Shown here: piece after piece, positions 52,441 to 60,360 of the stretch
Numbering within the stretch: the first letter of the stretch is position 1
How the letters are laid out: the number at the start of each line of letters is the position of its first letter
From: DATMER01 sp963741305
GTDB taxonomy: Bacteria; Acidobacteriota; Thermoanaerobaculia; Multivoradales; UBA5704
Direction of reading: 5' to 3'
DNA length: 64,000 nt
Assembly (NCBI GenBank): GCA_963741305.1
Contig: CAVUHL010000003.1
Location: 1,178,001-1,242,000, forward strand
The notes under the pieces: generated by a model
What the model saw: the letters and a program-made list of their open reading frames with translations, nothing else
Told to the model about the DNA's origin: nothing
Databases searched by the model: none
Translations under genes and position numbers: made by a program

Positions 52441-52869
52441 CCCACGCTTCTCCGTAACCGAGACGAAGAGCGCAATGAGGGTGACGACGATGCATCCGAT
52501 AGTGAGTGTCCAAGGGGGCGTTGCAGGAGTGTTCGTCGTGAGGTGAATCATGGCTGGCATCGGTGCGGCATATTGGGCCAGCATTAAAAGTGGGACCGCC
52601 CACAGAGCCCAGCGGGCTCCCTGACGAAACGGCATGAAAAGCAGAACGAAGATACAAAGCGTAAATGCAACCCAGAGGCCGCCAGCGAGTTTCGTTAACG
52701 CCAGAATGACAATCTGAAAGTTGACCGGAACCTCCGACCAAGGCACGCCAGCGGCGGCGGAATGATAAGGCGTGAACTCGCTCCTGAGCAGAAAGCCGAT
52801 CCCCCAGGCGGCGCCAGCGACCATAAGCACGAGATAACTCCAAAAGGCGAATTTTATGCGCGTGGTCAT
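52435..52869 (-). CDS. Cassette membrane protein, four helices, 144 aa
   Basis: 144 residues (MTTRIKFAFWSYLVLMVAGA...) with four transmembrane segments and no catalytic motif. Its stop (TAA) lies inside the attC R'' core, as usual for cassette genes. It starts 8 bp after the VOC-family gene, so the two share one cassette. Family not recognised. Confidence 0.75.
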   Translation of the reverse strand: MTTRIKFAFWSYLVLMVAGAAWGIGFLLRSEFTPYHSAAAGVPWSEVPVNFQIVILALTKLAGGLWVAFTLCIFVLLFMPFRQGARWALWAVPLLMLAQYAAPMPAMIHLTTNTPATPPWTLTIGCIVVTLIALFVSVTEKRGV

Positions 52870-52877
52870 TGGAAGCC

Positions 52878-53312
52878 TCAGCCGCGCTGCTCGGCAAGCG
52901 CGACAATGATGCCCTCAGGACCGCGGATGTAGGCTAGCCGGTACGTGTCCTCGTACTGCATTTCGCCAATGAGCTCGGCCCCGTGGGCGCGCATGTGCGC
53001 AACGACAGCGTCGATGTCATCGACGGCGAACATGATGCGACGGATGCCCAGCGCGTTCATCGGCGCGTCCACGGGCCCAAACCTGATCGCGTTGGGCGTG
53101 TGGAACTTGTCCAACTCAACGCCCTGCCCATCGGGAGTTCGCATCATCGCGAGGGTGGCCCGGACATCCTTGAGCCCGATCAGGCTCCCGACCGAAGGCC
53201 CTTCGACTGTCGTCTCGCCCTCGAGCTTGAGGCCCAGTTCGATGAAGAACGCCTTGGTGGCTTCGAGATCGTCGACAACGATGAGGACGTTGTCCATCCG
53301 TTTAAGCGTCAT
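52878..53312 (-). CDS. Glyoxalase/bleomycin-resistance (VOC) family protein
   Basis: 144 residues: MTLKRMDNVLIVVDDLEATK opens the first beta-alpha-beta-beta-beta module and IRRIMFAVDDIDAVVAHMRA the second; ELIGEMQYEDTYRLAYIRGP is the closing strand pair with the metal Glu position. Cassette-borne VOC proteins include antibiotic-binding and dioxygenase-like types. Preceded by an attC at 53363-53434. Confidence 0.85.
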   Translation of the reverse strand: MTLKRMDNVLIVVDDLEATKAFFIELGLKLEGETTVEGPSVGSLIGLKDVRATLAMMRTPDGQGVELDKFHTPNAIRFGPVDAPMNALGIRRIMFAVDDIDAVVAHMRAHGAELIGEMQYEDTYRLAYIRGPEGIIVALAEQRG

Positions 53313-53362
53313 TTCCTTCCCTCCCTCGCTTCACTGCTGATGCCGTACTTGCCGCGCGTGGT

Positions 53363-53434
53363 GTAGAACGCTGTTGCGCCTCACCGAGCGGCGTCAGCCG
53401 TCCGGTGCAGGCGTCTGGCCGATCTCTATTCTAC
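53363..53434 (-). other. attC site with GTAGAAT/GTTCTAC cores
   Basis: Minus strand: R'' GTAGAAT, stem ACGCCTGCACCGG / CGGTGAGGCGC with one unpaired base, central CGGCTGACGCCG, R' GTTCTAC. Cores differ from the usual GTCTAAC/GTTAGAC but pair with each other. 72 bp. Confidence 0.7.
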
Positions 53435-53476
53435 AACGGAGCTGTCGGTTGGCGATAGAAAGGCCTCCGGGATTAA

Positions 53477-53518
53477 GCTGCGCCACGAAGTGGCGTCGGC
53501 TTGAATGAATTGTTAGAC
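53477..53518 (-). other. attC half-site (R'' and left arm)
   Basis: Minus strand: GTCTAACAATTCATTCAAGC, then the GCCAC-ttc-GTGGC loop and CAGCTTAAT. This is the classic attC whose translation gives NNSFKPTPLRGAA-type tails in cassette proteins. The right arm and R' are missing; 35 bp further on the second attC begins, so the cassette end is a fusion of two attC sites. The R'' supplies the TAA stop of the DUF998 gene. Confidence 0.75.
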
Positions 53519-54067
53519 CGCGGCGCCGACCTGCCAAACGGCCAACGCAAGTCCACCGAATAGGCAGAGCTCAGCGATGCGCTGGATGATGCCGCGGACC
53601 GAATTTGAAGATATGACAGACAGTGCGATAGTGGAGCCAAGCACAATGAACCCGGCGGTCTTGAAGGGCTGACCGAAATGCTCAGCGAATGCCAGGAGAG
53701 CGAATCCACCGCCAGCGTACTCAACAGCACCAGCGATGTTGTGGAGGAATTGGCGCGTTGTGCCGAATAAAGGCGAGCCCGGATCGCAGGGAAACGCAGC
53801 CGCACCGACGTAACCGATTGCGATGCAGAGCGCGAGAGTTGCCGCTGCAGGTGATGCAGGACGAACAAGGTAGGCAACGAGCAGCAGGGCCAAGCCGATG
53901 GGCAGGAAGAGGCCGATGGCAACAAAGCGCTGATCAGGTGCTCCGACCTCGCCGAGCTCACTAATGGAGTGCTTGATGTGGCTGTAGCCGGCCTTGCGTG
54001 GTGCGAGTGCAAGAAGGCTGGCGAACAGGTACGTGGCAGTGATAGCTGTTACTGCAATTGCGAGCAT
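53513..54067 (-). CDS. DUF998-type membrane protein, integron cassette
   Basis: 184 residues with about six transmembrane helices. HIKHSISELGEVGAPDQRFV and AAFPCDPGSP are the conserved signatures of DUF998 membrane proteins. Stop codon falls in the attC R''. ATG 54067 follows the R' of the upstream attC by 13 bp, a normal cassette layout. Function unknown. Confidence 0.85.
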   Translation of the reverse strand: MLAIAVTAITATYLFASLLALAPRKAGYSHIKHSISELGEVGAPDQRFVAIGLFLPIGLALLLVAYLVRPASPAAATLALCIAIGYVGAAAFPCDPGSPLFGTTRQFLHNIAGAVEYAGGGFALLAFAEHFGQPFKTAGFIVLGSTIALSVISSNSVRGIIQRIAELCLFGGLALAVWQVGAAV

Positions 54068-54080
54068 TCCATTCTCCGCG

Positions 54081-54141
54081 GTCTAACGCTGTGGCGGCTC
54101 AGCGCGCGGCGTCAGCCGTCCGCTGGAGCCGCTTGGCCGAA
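54081..54141 (-). other. attC site, R'' damaged
   Basis: Minus strand: CGGCCAAGCGGCTCCAGCGG, loop, CGCTGAGCCGCCACAGC, R' GTTAGAC (54081-54087). Compared with the intact site at 56801-56862 (GGCCAACCAAGCGGCTCC), a 4-base AACC block is missing, which destroys R''. Excision of the next cassette should be impaired. Confidence 0.7.
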
Positions 54142-54304
54142 CCGAGGTTTCCTGCTCGCGTATATGGCTATGGCTCCACTGCGCTGCCTTTCTTCATTCT
54201 ACAACGGACATGCCGGTTGGCGACAGGAGACCTCCGGGTCCACGATTGGCTTCTCGAGCCGCGGTCGAAAGCCTCCCCTTGCATGCCGCCGATCCGCGTG
54301 TTAC

Positions 54305-54324
54305 ACTGAACCTGATGGTTCAGT
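54305..54324. promoter_or_regulatory. Palindromic operator over the start of the ArsR gene
   Basis: ACTGAACC-TGAT-GGTTCAGT is a perfect 8+8 inverted repeat whose middle overlaps the ATG (54315-54317). The position is typical for autorepression by an ArsR/SmtB-type regulator, the product of the gene it covers. Confidence 0.65.
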
Positions 54325-54680
54325 ATGCTCGGGCCCGCCTCGATGCCTCGTTCGCCGCGCTCTCGGATGCCACCCGACGCGGGGTGCTGGAGCAGCTCGG
54401 ACGTTCCGACGCTTCGATCACGGACCTTGCCGAGAAATTCCGCATGACCCTCACGGGTATGAAGAAGCATGTCGGCGTCTTGGAGCAGGCGGGGCTAGTC
54501 ACCACGGAGAAGGTCGGGCGCGTGCGGACCTGCAAGCTCGGCCCGCGCCGACTGGAGGTGGAAGCTGCATGGATCGAGAGATACCGCCAGCTCTGGGACG
54601 CACGCTTCGACGAGCTGGACAAAGTTGTCGAGGAATTGAAACGGAAGGAGAAGGTCGATGGACGCAAGAAGAGAGAGTGA
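54315..54680 (+). CDS. ArsR-family transcriptional regulator
   Basis: 121 residues: MVQYARARLDASFAALSDAT, then RRGVLEQLGRSDASITDLAE (helix-turn-helix entry) and MTLTGMKKHVGVLEQAGLVT with the recognition helix. No metal-binding Cys motif, as in the ArsR regulators that pair with SRPBCC proteins. It lies on the plus strand, opposite to the cassette genes around it, and overlaps the SRPBCC gene by 23 bp. Confidence 0.88.
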   Translation: MVQYARARLDASFAALSDATRRGVLEQLGRSDASITDLAEKFRMTLTGMKKHVGVLEQAGLVTTEKVGRVRTCKLGPRRLEVEAAWIERYRQLWDARFDELDKVVEELKRKEKVDGRKKRE

Positions 54681-55173
54681 GGTTGCCCCCATGAAGAACC
54701 GTACGACGGTGGAGCGGAAGTCCGAGCGTGAGCTCGTCGTCAGGCGAACTTTCAACGGCCCGGCGCGCCTCGTGTTCGAGGCGTGGACCAAGCCCGAGCT
54801 GTTCAGGCAGTGGTGGGTGCCGAAGTCGATGGGAATGTCCCTGCTTTCCTGCGAAATGGATGTTCGTGTCGGGGGCAGGTACCGTTTGGAGTTCGCACAC
54901 GGGGACTCACAGTCGGCGTTCTTCGGCACGTACAAGGAAGTAACACCGCACTCGCGCCTCGTCTGGACCAATGAGGAAAGTGACGAGGGTTCCGTCACGA
55001 CGGTGACCTTCGCGGAAAAAGGCGGCAAGACGTTGCTGGTCATGCACGAGCTTTATCCCTCGAAGGAAGCTCTCGACGCCGCCGGCACCGGGGCGGCGGA
55101 TGCGATGGGAGAGACGTTCGAGCAACTGGACGAGCTTCTCGTCACCCTGGGCGCGAGTTTGGGACAGGGATGA
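54658..55173 (+). CDS. SRPBCC (AHSA1-like) ligand-binding protein
   Basis: 171 residues from ATG 54658 (GGAGAAGG upstream); ATG 54691 is an alternative. RTFNGPARLVFEAWTKPEL, RQWWVPKSMGMSLLSCEMDV, GTYKEVTPHSRLVWTNEESD and MGETFEQLDELLVTL are the usual AHSA1-type motifs. Partner of the ArsR regulator, a very common two-gene unit; function is often unknown, perhaps ligand sensing. Confidence 0.88.
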   Translation: MDARRESEVAPMKNRTTVERKSERELVVRRTFNGPARLVFEAWTKPELFRQWWVPKSMGMSLLSCEMDVRVGGRYRLEFAHGDSQSAFFGTYKEVTPHSRLVWTNEESDEGSVTTVTFAEKGGKTLLVMHELYPSKEALDAAGTGAADAMGETFEQLDELLVTLGASLGQG

Positions 55174-55276
55174 AGTCGTCGATCTGGCGGTCGGCCGCCT
55201 GGGTCATTCGTCCCGACCTCGATCCCTCGTGGCAAACCACCAGCGAGTGGGCGATCGCTCCTCACGGCTGACCTCG

Positions 55277-55337
55277 CGGCGCCGCTTGCCCCGGCCGGCC
55301 TGGCTCACGCGCAGGCCGGGGCCACCGGGCGGCGCCG
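55277..55337. repeat. GC-rich inverted repeat, possible terminator
   Basis: CGGCGCC (55277-) pairs with GGCGCCG (-55337), and inside CCCCGGCC...CCTG pairs with CAGGCCGGGG. It sits between the convergent SRPBCC gene and the lipoprotein at 55375, so it can end both transcripts. It has no attC core. Confidence 0.55.
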
Positions 55338-55374
55338 TGAAATTCGATGGTGCTTCGGCGCTCGCCTTTGCTCG

Positions 55375-55671
55375 TCAATCGACCACTCCGCGTCCGTACT
55401 TGGCCAGCACCTTCTCGGAACCTGGCGGGGTCTGAATCATGACCACGGGATCTTTCGAGGTGGTGGCGATTACTCCCTTGATGGCTTCAACATCTTCCGG
55501 TATCACTTGACCTACTACACGGAGAATACGGGCGTTGGCTTCCGCGGTACGGCAGTCAGGTGAGATATCGGCTACCGTCGCGGGCCTCTGCGAGTAGCCA
55601 CAACCAAGAGCCAGTACCATTACATATGCCACTTGGGCACTGCCTCCGAAGAGCCTCTGCCAAAATATCAT
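55375..55671 (-). CDS. Small lipoprotein, 98 aa
   Basis: ATG 55671 (MIFWQRLFGGSAQVAYVMVL) gives a signal peptide with lipobox ALGC, so Cys24 is probably lipidated. The mature 75 residues contain ISPDCRTAEANARILRVVGQ and end KVLAKYGRGVVD. No family recognised. It lies 39 bp after the SH3-domain gene; likely the same cassette. Confidence 0.65.
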   Translation of the reverse strand: MIFWQRLFGGSAQVAYVMVLALGCGYSQRPATVADISPDCRTAEANARILRVVGQVIPEDVEAIKGVIATTSKDPVVMIQTPPGSEKVLAKYGRGVVD

Positions 55672-55710
55672 AGAGCTTCCTTTAGCGAGTCCTGATAGGT
55701 GCGTCCTCAA

Positions 55711-56172
55711 TCATCCAGCCACCACTTCCAGTGCGTCACTGCGAATCCACCCTGACTTACAAGGACCTTTGTAGGGTTGCCGCTCGTCTATCGGTGACGA
55801 CACCTCGCAGTCTGCATCAGTACCTTCTCCGGGATAGACTACCCCGGACCAGAGGCCATCCTCGCTGCAGACGATGATGGTTCGCCCCGACTCGAGGCGA
55901 TCGACGACAGGGAACTCCTCTCCAGGACCTTCTCTAACTTCGATGGAACTAGGATCAGTCGCCTCCGCGGGCAAGCGCGGAACCGCCCACGACAAACATG
56001 CGTCCAAGTGTTCGTCGCCGCCGACATGCACCGCCACGTCGCCTGTCCCATCAACGCTACGCGTGATTTCCTTCTCGACTCGATCAGGTTCACGCACGAG
56101 CTGTGCATCACATGAACTTACTAATAGGAGGACGAGACAAGGAATTAAGAGATTGAAAAGGTTCGGTGTCAT
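55711..56172 (-). CDS. Lipoprotein with bacterial SH3 domain
   Basis: 153 residues from ATG 56172 (MTPNLFNLLIPCLVLLLVSS followed by Cys, a lipobox). After an acidic linker, EVREGPGEEFPVVDRLESGR and IIVCSEDGLWSGVVYPGEG and CKSGWIRSDALEVV form the strands of a bacterial SH3 domain, usually used for peptidoglycan or protein binding. Preceded by the attC at 56187-56247. Confidence 0.75.
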   Translation of the reverse strand: MTPNLFNLLIPCLVLLLVSSCDAQLVREPDRVEKEITRSVDGTGDVAVHVGGDEHLDACLSWAVPRLPAEATDPSSIEVREGPGEEFPVVDRLESGRTIIVCSEDGLWSGVVYPGEGTDADCEVSSPIDERQPYKGPCKSGWIRSDALEVVAG

Positions 56173-56186
56173 ACCACCTCTTGTGC

Positions 56187-56247
56187 GCAGAACGCTTCTG
56201 GGCCTAAGCGCGCGGCGCCAACCGTCCGCTTGAGGCCTTGGTTCGCC
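56187..56247 (-). other. attC site
   Basis: Minus strand: R'' GGCGAAC, stem GGCCTCAAGCG / CGCTTAGGCC with one unpaired C, central GACGGTTGGCGCCG, R' GTTCTGC. 61 bp. Confidence 0.8.
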
Positions 56248-56309
56248 GGCGTCTTGCTTTCCTTTAGGCATCAGCTTGTCGCTGGTCCTCCTTCGCCTGC
56301 TTGCCCAAC

Positions 56310-56696
56310 TCAGTATGGCCCATCAGAACAATCACAGAACCTTCCTGTTCCCGGCCCTGAACCGCAGAAGTTAATCATATAGCACTGATAGATCCGATAG
56401 CCAACCACGGCACAAGTGTCCCCGAGATTCTTCCCTAGACAGGCCGTAGCACTACAGGAGCCGCACGGTAAAGCTGCCCGCTCCGCCGGTGCAGGATTGA
56501 GCACTGAAGGTTCTGCCACTACACCAGTTTCAGTACAATTGAGCAGCAGCTCCGGAAGTAGAGTGCTCAACACCTGAACCGGAGCTGTGCTTTGGGCTGT
56601 GCTTGACTCTGCGACAGAAGCCGCATTAGCTGTGCCCGCGGCGACAACCATCAGCATTAGCGAAGCGAAGGTCGGCAGGATGAATCGGATCTTCAT
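56310..56696 (-). CDS. Small secreted cysteine-rich protein
   Basis: 128 residues from ATG 56696 (AAGGAG upstream). A signal peptide ends near SLMLMVVAAGTANA; the C-terminal 60 residues hold nine Cys (CGSCSATACLGKNLGDTC, QCYMINFCGSG, FCDCSDG), enough for several disulphide bonds. The N-terminal third is a Ser/Thr-rich spacer. It resembles small secreted toxin-like or binding peptides but no family is recognised. Sits alone in its own cassette. Confidence 0.7.
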   Translation of the reverse strand: MKIRFILPTFASLMLMVVAAGTANAASVAESSTAQSTAPVQVLSTLLPELLLNCTETGVVAEPSVLNPAPAERAALPCGSCSATACLGKNLGDTCAVVGYRIYQCYMINFCGSGPGTGRFCDCSDGPY

Positions 56697-56800
56697 TCGG
56701 TTCTCCTTTGGCGGTTAATCTCACAAGTTGTATCTCGTAGGGCAACTCTCAAGGATTCTGGTGTGTAGCTTTGCCTCGACACTAGCTATCGCGTGCCGGC

Positions 56801-56862
56801 GAACAACGCTGTGGCGGCTCAGCGCGCGGCGTCAGCCGTCCGCTGGAGCCGCTTGGTTGGCC
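56801..56862 (-). other. attC site
   Basis: Minus strand: R'' GGCCAAC, stem CAAGCGGCTCCAGCG / CGCTGAGCCGCCAC with one unpaired C, central GACGGCTGACGCCGCG, R' GTTGTTC. 62 bp; the best template for reading the damaged copy at 54081-54141. Confidence 0.8.
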
Positions 56863-56924
56863 GACGTCCCCTCCGATTCCAGAGCACCCTCCGGGGCAGA
56901 ATTAATTAATGCTTTCGGTACCTG

Positions 56925-57398
56925 CTACTCTTCCTCGGCGTCCAAGAGATCACGGAAGCTCACCTCACTCTCGTTATGTGGCTTCCACCGCGATTGCTCA
57001 TAAAATCTATTTAAAACTTCGTAGTCGCCGTACTCTGCTGCAGAGATGATCTCTCGATACTCATAGCTCCTTATCCATTTTTTCAAGTAATCCAGGGAGC
57101 CAGTACTCAGACGTATGGCATCCCACTGAACCCTCTCTTTCTCAGGCCCAGCATAGGAATCAAGCTCTTCCATCACCATATCTATTTCCGAAGGCCATAA
57201 TGAGCGAACCCTAAGAACTATATCGTTTCTTGTCGCAGCGGCGGGCGTCGGCAAGTCCGTGCTGGCCCCGGAGAGTGAGCGAGCCCTACGAACGATATCG
57301 TTCCTTGCCGCAGTAGATGGCCTTCTCCGGAAAAATAGCCACAGAGCAACTCCTAAGGCAAGAAGCAGGAAGAGGCTAGCAGCCAAAGTGTCTCTCAT
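56925..57398 (-). CDS. Cassette protein with N-terminal membrane helix, 157 aa
   Basis: An N-terminal helix (MRDTLAASLFLLLALGVALW) anchors the protein; the rest is soluble. A short internal duplication is visible: ARNDIVRRARSLSG and, 22 residues on, TRNDIVLRVRSLWP. The last 80 residues are charged helices. No family recognised. Confidence 0.7.
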   Translation of the reverse strand: MRDTLAASLFLLLALGVALWLFFRRRPSTAARNDIVRRARSLSGASTDLPTPAAATRNDIVLRVRSLWPSEIDMVMEELDSYAGPEKERVQWDAIRLSTGSLDYLKKWIRSYEYREIISAAEYGDYEVLNRFYEQSRWKPHNESEVSFRDLLDAEEE

Positions 57399-57506
57399 TA
57401 GCCCTCGCTTGCTTTGTTATTGACTATCCCTGGCAGCAGTCGTGGCAGAGTCCACTCGCTGACCATATCTGGGCTAACCTTCCTTAATCAGCCAGTCCAA
57501 CTCGCC

Positions 57507-57578
57507 GGCCAACGCTGGGGGCGGTGAGCGGCGGGACTGCGCGACAGCGCAGTATCCGTCCGCTCGACCGCCGGGGAT
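57507..57578 (-). other. attC remainder, R' side, interrupted by IS copy 1
   Basis: Minus strand: GGCGGTCGAGCGG, hairpin ACTGCGC-tgt-GCGCAGT, CCGCTCACCGCC, R' GTTGGCC (57507-57513). The matching R'' GCCCAAC lies at 59356-59362, on the other side of the 1774-bp IS. One unpaired C in the stem, as in other attC sites. Confidence 0.8.
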
Positions 57579-57648
57579 ACTGTTTGAGGCCCCCTCCCTC
57601 CGAGCCTGCGGTAGGCTCGTGGCGTTGAGGATAAGAAAGGAGGCCTCG

Positions 57649-58695
57649 ATGAGATTCTACACCCAACAGCACCGTCACTACTGCGGAATCGACCTCCATG
57701 CGCGCAGCATGTTCGTCTGCATCCTTGATCGATCCGGCAAGACGCTGGTTCACAAGAAGATCGACTGCGACCGAGATGAGCTCCTCCAAGTCCTTCGACC
57801 CTACTGCCGCAAGGACCTCGTCGTCGCCGTCGAGTGCGTCTTCTGCTGGTATTGGGTCGCCGACGTATGCGCCCAGGAGGGGATCGAATTCGTCCTCGGT
57901 CATGCCCTCGACATGAAGGCGATTCACGGCGGCAAGTCCAAGAACGACCGTCTCGACTCCTACAAGATCGCCTCGCTTCTGCGCGGCGGCAATCTCCCCT
58001 ACGCCTACGTCTACCCCCGCGACAAGCGAGCCACCCGCGACCTCATGCGGCGCCGGACCTTCTTGGTCAGAAAGCGCGCCGAGCTGCTCACCCATATCCA
58101 GAACACCAACACTCAGTACAACCTCCCTGCCTTCGAGGAGAGGATCGACAAGACCAAGGACCATGGAGCCATCATCGAGCACTTCGACGACAACATTGTC
58201 CAGATGTCCATGGCCGCCGACGTTGCCCTGATCGAAACCTTCGACGAGGTCATCCGCGACCTTGAGCTCTTCCTGCTCCACGAGGTCCGAAAGGATCACG
58301 GGCACGGCTTCTCGTTGCTGCGCTCCATACCTGGAATCGGGGAGATCTTGGCTCTGACCCTGCTTTACGAGATCGATGACCTTGGACGCTTTCCCAGCGT
58401 AAAGGACTTCCTGTCCTACTCCCGACTTGTCAAGGGCAGGCATGAGTCCGCCGGCAAGACCACGAAGTCGACCGGCAGCAAGATCGGCAACGTCCACCTC
58501 AAGTGGGCCTTCTCCGAAGCCGCCGCCCTGTTCCTGCGCTGGAACGCGGCCGGCAGAAAGTACTTCACCCGAATTGAGAAAAAGCACGGCAAGGGCAAAG
58601 CTCTTAGCATACTGGCGGCCAAGCTCGGACGGGCAGTCTACTACATGCTGCTGCGCAAGAAGCCCTTCGACATGCAACGCTTTGTCAACGTTTAA
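57649..58695 (+). CDS. IS110-family transposase, copy 1
   Basis: 348 residues. N-terminal RuvC-like DEDD domain: YCGIDLHARSMFVCILDRSG (first Asp), VAVECVFCWYWV (Glu), and KSKNDRLDSYKIASLL (Asp pair). C-terminal Tnp domain: LRSIPGIGEILALTLLYEID and GRHESAGKT with the nucleophile Ser. IS110 recombinases move by a bridge or seek RNA that chooses the target. ATG 57649 has GGAGG upstream. Seven residues differ from copy 2. Confidence 0.93.
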   Translation: MRFYTQQHRHYCGIDLHARSMFVCILDRSGKTLVHKKIDCDRDELLQVLRPYCRKDLVVAVECVFCWYWVADVCAQEGIEFVLGHALDMKAIHGGKSKNDRLDSYKIASLLRGGNLPYAYVYPRDKRATRDLMRRRTFLVRKRAELLTHIQNTNTQYNLPAFEERIDKTKDHGAIIEHFDDNIVQMSMAADVALIETFDEVIRDLELFLLHEVRKDHGHGFSLLRSIPGIGEILALTLLYEIDDLGRFPSVKDFLSYSRLVKGRHESAGKTTKSTGSKIGNVHLKWAFSEAAALFLRWNAAGRKYFTRIEKKHGKGKALSILAAKLGRAVYYMLLRKKPFDMQRFVNV

Positions 58696-58839
58696 GGAGG
58701 AAAGAGGGTGAGCCCGCCGCCTAACTGGAGCCTCAAGGGCCGAGCCAGCAAGGACCTTTCGATCGGGCAGATCCGTGCGCCTCAGAGCGCGACCGAGGTC
58801 CATAGGCACACAACCTGGCAGCCTGCCCCAGTGATTGGA

Positions 58840-59060
58840 CACCCTCTTTCGCTCCGCTTTTCGCCAAGATGCCGAGATCGGAATCCCCCACCCGTGGCCT
58901 ACGGATCCTGCCGGATCTATGGAAAGCGCGTGAGACGCGCTTCCCACAGATCCTTGGACGGACGCCCTTCGGGCGCCGCCCACAGGCTCCACAGGCCCGG
59001 CGACGGAGGTCGGCGTCTTGAACACAAGAAGATCTCGAGAAAGAGAAGGTGACTGCTCTG
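58840..59060 (+). ncRNA. Putative bridge/seek RNA region of IS copy 1
   Basis: The downstream noncoding DNA folds into hairpins: CCGT-ggcct-ACGG (58892-58904), a long stem GGATCT..GGAAAGCGCG / CGCGCTTCC..AGATCC (58913-58953) and GCCCTTCGGGC. In copy 2 the first stem is CCAT/ATGG and the second GGAGCT/AGCTCC: a G-C to A-T and a T-A to G-C exchange that keep the pairing. This covariation argues for RNA structure. Position 3' of the transposase fits the IS1111 group. Exact ends unknown. Confidence 0.55.
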
Positions 59061-59352
59061 CCCCTCCCCCGAGCCCGCCGAATAACTGGACACGGTCGAT
59101 CGACCGCGAGCCCGCACTTTGAATGGGCCGGCATGAGGGCACAGAAACGTTTCTAGGACGTGGAGCCACGGCTTCACACCACCGCCCAGGCGGCGGCTGA
59201 GCCTCGATAGGTGTTTGGTGCAGGCAGTCCCTGCGCCGATTGAGAAACCAAGCAGAGGAGAGCATCTTCATCCGACTCGCGATCCTGATTGAGCTGGAGC
59301 CCCCGCCCAGCTACTACGGACCCTTTATGCCTTGACCACCAGGGGCCTCATA

Positions 59353-59362
59353 AGTGTTGGGC
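59353..59362 (-). other. attC R'' core beside IS copy 1
   Basis: Minus strand GCCCAAC (59356-59362), directly after the stop of the DUF6338-like gene. It is the other half of the attC at 57507. Confidence 0.8.
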
Positions 59363-59368
59363 GGTTCC

Positions 59369-60196
59369 TTACATTACTTTCCTTTCGGTGTCGGGGGCGG
59401 CTTCGGCGTGCTCATCGTTGGCCTGCTTGTCGGCGCCGCTGGCCGTGCTCCTCCCTTGTTCCCGGTCACCCCTGTCGTCCCGCCGCCACCCTTGGTCTGC
59501 CCCTTGGACATGCTCGTCCTCCTTTGGAAATACAAGCTCCCCGACTGGTATTATACGCTTGTCTTGCGCCGGATCATGGACAACTGCTACGGAGGCAACT
59601 AAGTTGCCCGGTATAAATAAGGACTGGTACTTTGAAGCTATATATTCGGACTTTTCACTGTCAAACTCAGCTGGTTCCCGCAGAATGAGGTCGCGCTGTT
59701 CCGCGCTAACTGAGACGTCGGCAACATCGACATAGCCACTGTACGACTCCCCATTCGTGAGTCCGACTACAACCCAATGCCCCTTGACGCATGAATGTAC
59801 AAAGTGATCCCAGGCGCACACGAAAGCTGTGGCCGATGTAAGGCGAGCTGTGGCACGTATAAAAAGGCCACTCAATAGGCCTGCGACGGCGGCTCCGCCG
59901 AAGTGGCCAAGCAGGGCCAAGAACAGAAGATTGAGAGTTGCCGGATCAGAGGCTGCTTTCTCCAGAGAAGTAGGCGACAGATATGCAGGAGACGGAGTTC
60001 CGAGAAAAGGGGCTACTACTGCGTAGAGGACGAGGCCAAAGAGGCTAAACACCAGGAGCCGTAGGATTCTCTGCCAATGGTCTTCCCGCCAATCAGAGCC
60101 AACTGAGATTTGGTAGAGCTTCTCTCCTGGAACTCCTGGTAGCACCGCAAAGATGAGCACCAGCAACCCAGCTAGAGTAAGAGACATGTCTTTCAT
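59369..60196 (-). CDS. DUF6338-like membrane protein, cassette gene
   Basis: 275 residues. Three to four N-terminal transmembrane helices (MKDMSLTLAGLLVLIFAVLP, RLLVFSLFGLVLYAVVAPFL, LLFLALLGHFGGAAVAGLLS) precede a cytoplasmic domain with KGHWVVVGLTNGESYSGYVD, the conserved DUF6338 strand pair. The C-terminal 50 residues are Asp/Arg/Glu-rich and disordered. Function unknown. It lies between the two IS copies. Confidence 0.75.
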   Translation of the reverse strand: MKDMSLTLAGLLVLIFAVLPGVPGEKLYQISVGSDWREDHWQRILRLLVFSLFGLVLYAVVAPFLGTPSPAYLSPTSLEKAASDPATLNLLFLALLGHFGGAAVAGLLSGLFIRATARLTSATAFVCAWDHFVHSCVKGHWVVVGLTNGESYSGYVDVADVSVSAEQRDLILREPAEFDSEKSEYIASKYQSLFIPGNLVASVAVVHDPAQDKRIIPVGELVFPKEDEHVQGADQGWRRDDRGDREQGRSTASGADKQANDEHAEAAPDTERKVM

Positions 60197-60218
60197 TTGA
60201 CTCTATGCCTTACCTACC

Positions 60219-60289
60219 GCCCAACGTGCTGGAGGTGAGCGGCGGGGCCGCACGAAAGTGCGGCATCCGTCCGATCGACCGAACGGGAT
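60219..60289 (-). other. attC remainder, R' side, interrupted by IS copy 2
   Basis: Minus strand: GGTCGATCGGACGG, hairpin GCCGCAC-ttt-CGTGCGGC, CCGCCGCTCACC, R' GTTGGGC (60219-60225). R'' GCCTAAC is at 62069-62075, beyond the IS. Confidence 0.8.
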
Positions 60290-60360
60290 ACTGTTTGAGG
60301 CCCCCTCCCTCCGAGCCTGCGGTAGGCTCGTGGCGTTGAGGATAAAGAAAGGAGGCCTCG

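Larger units (their letters stand above)
57579..59352 (+). mobile_element. IS110/IS1111-type element inserted in an attC, copy 1
   Basis: Subterminal inverted repeats GAGGCCCC (57586-) and GGGGCCTC (59342-59349); by comparison with the known group, about 7 bp lie outside the left one and 3 bp outside the right, giving the ends shown (plus or minus 5). It carries one transposase gene and 645 bp of downstream noncoding DNA. It interrupts an attC immediately 3' of R''. Identical position and orientation in copy 2 shows site preference, as in the attC-targeting IS1111 group. Confidence 0.85.

Noticed and set aside
55277..55337. An attC site for the ArsR-SRPBCC unit on the plus strand
   Set aside because: The palindrome lacks RYYYAAC and GTTRRRY cores, so it is better seen as a terminator or repeat.
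57484..59271. A 595-codon minus-strand open frame, and its twin at 60214-61983
   Set aside because: They are antisense shadows of the IS110 transposase genes and the IS noncoding end; codon use and overlap with attC DNA show they are not genes.
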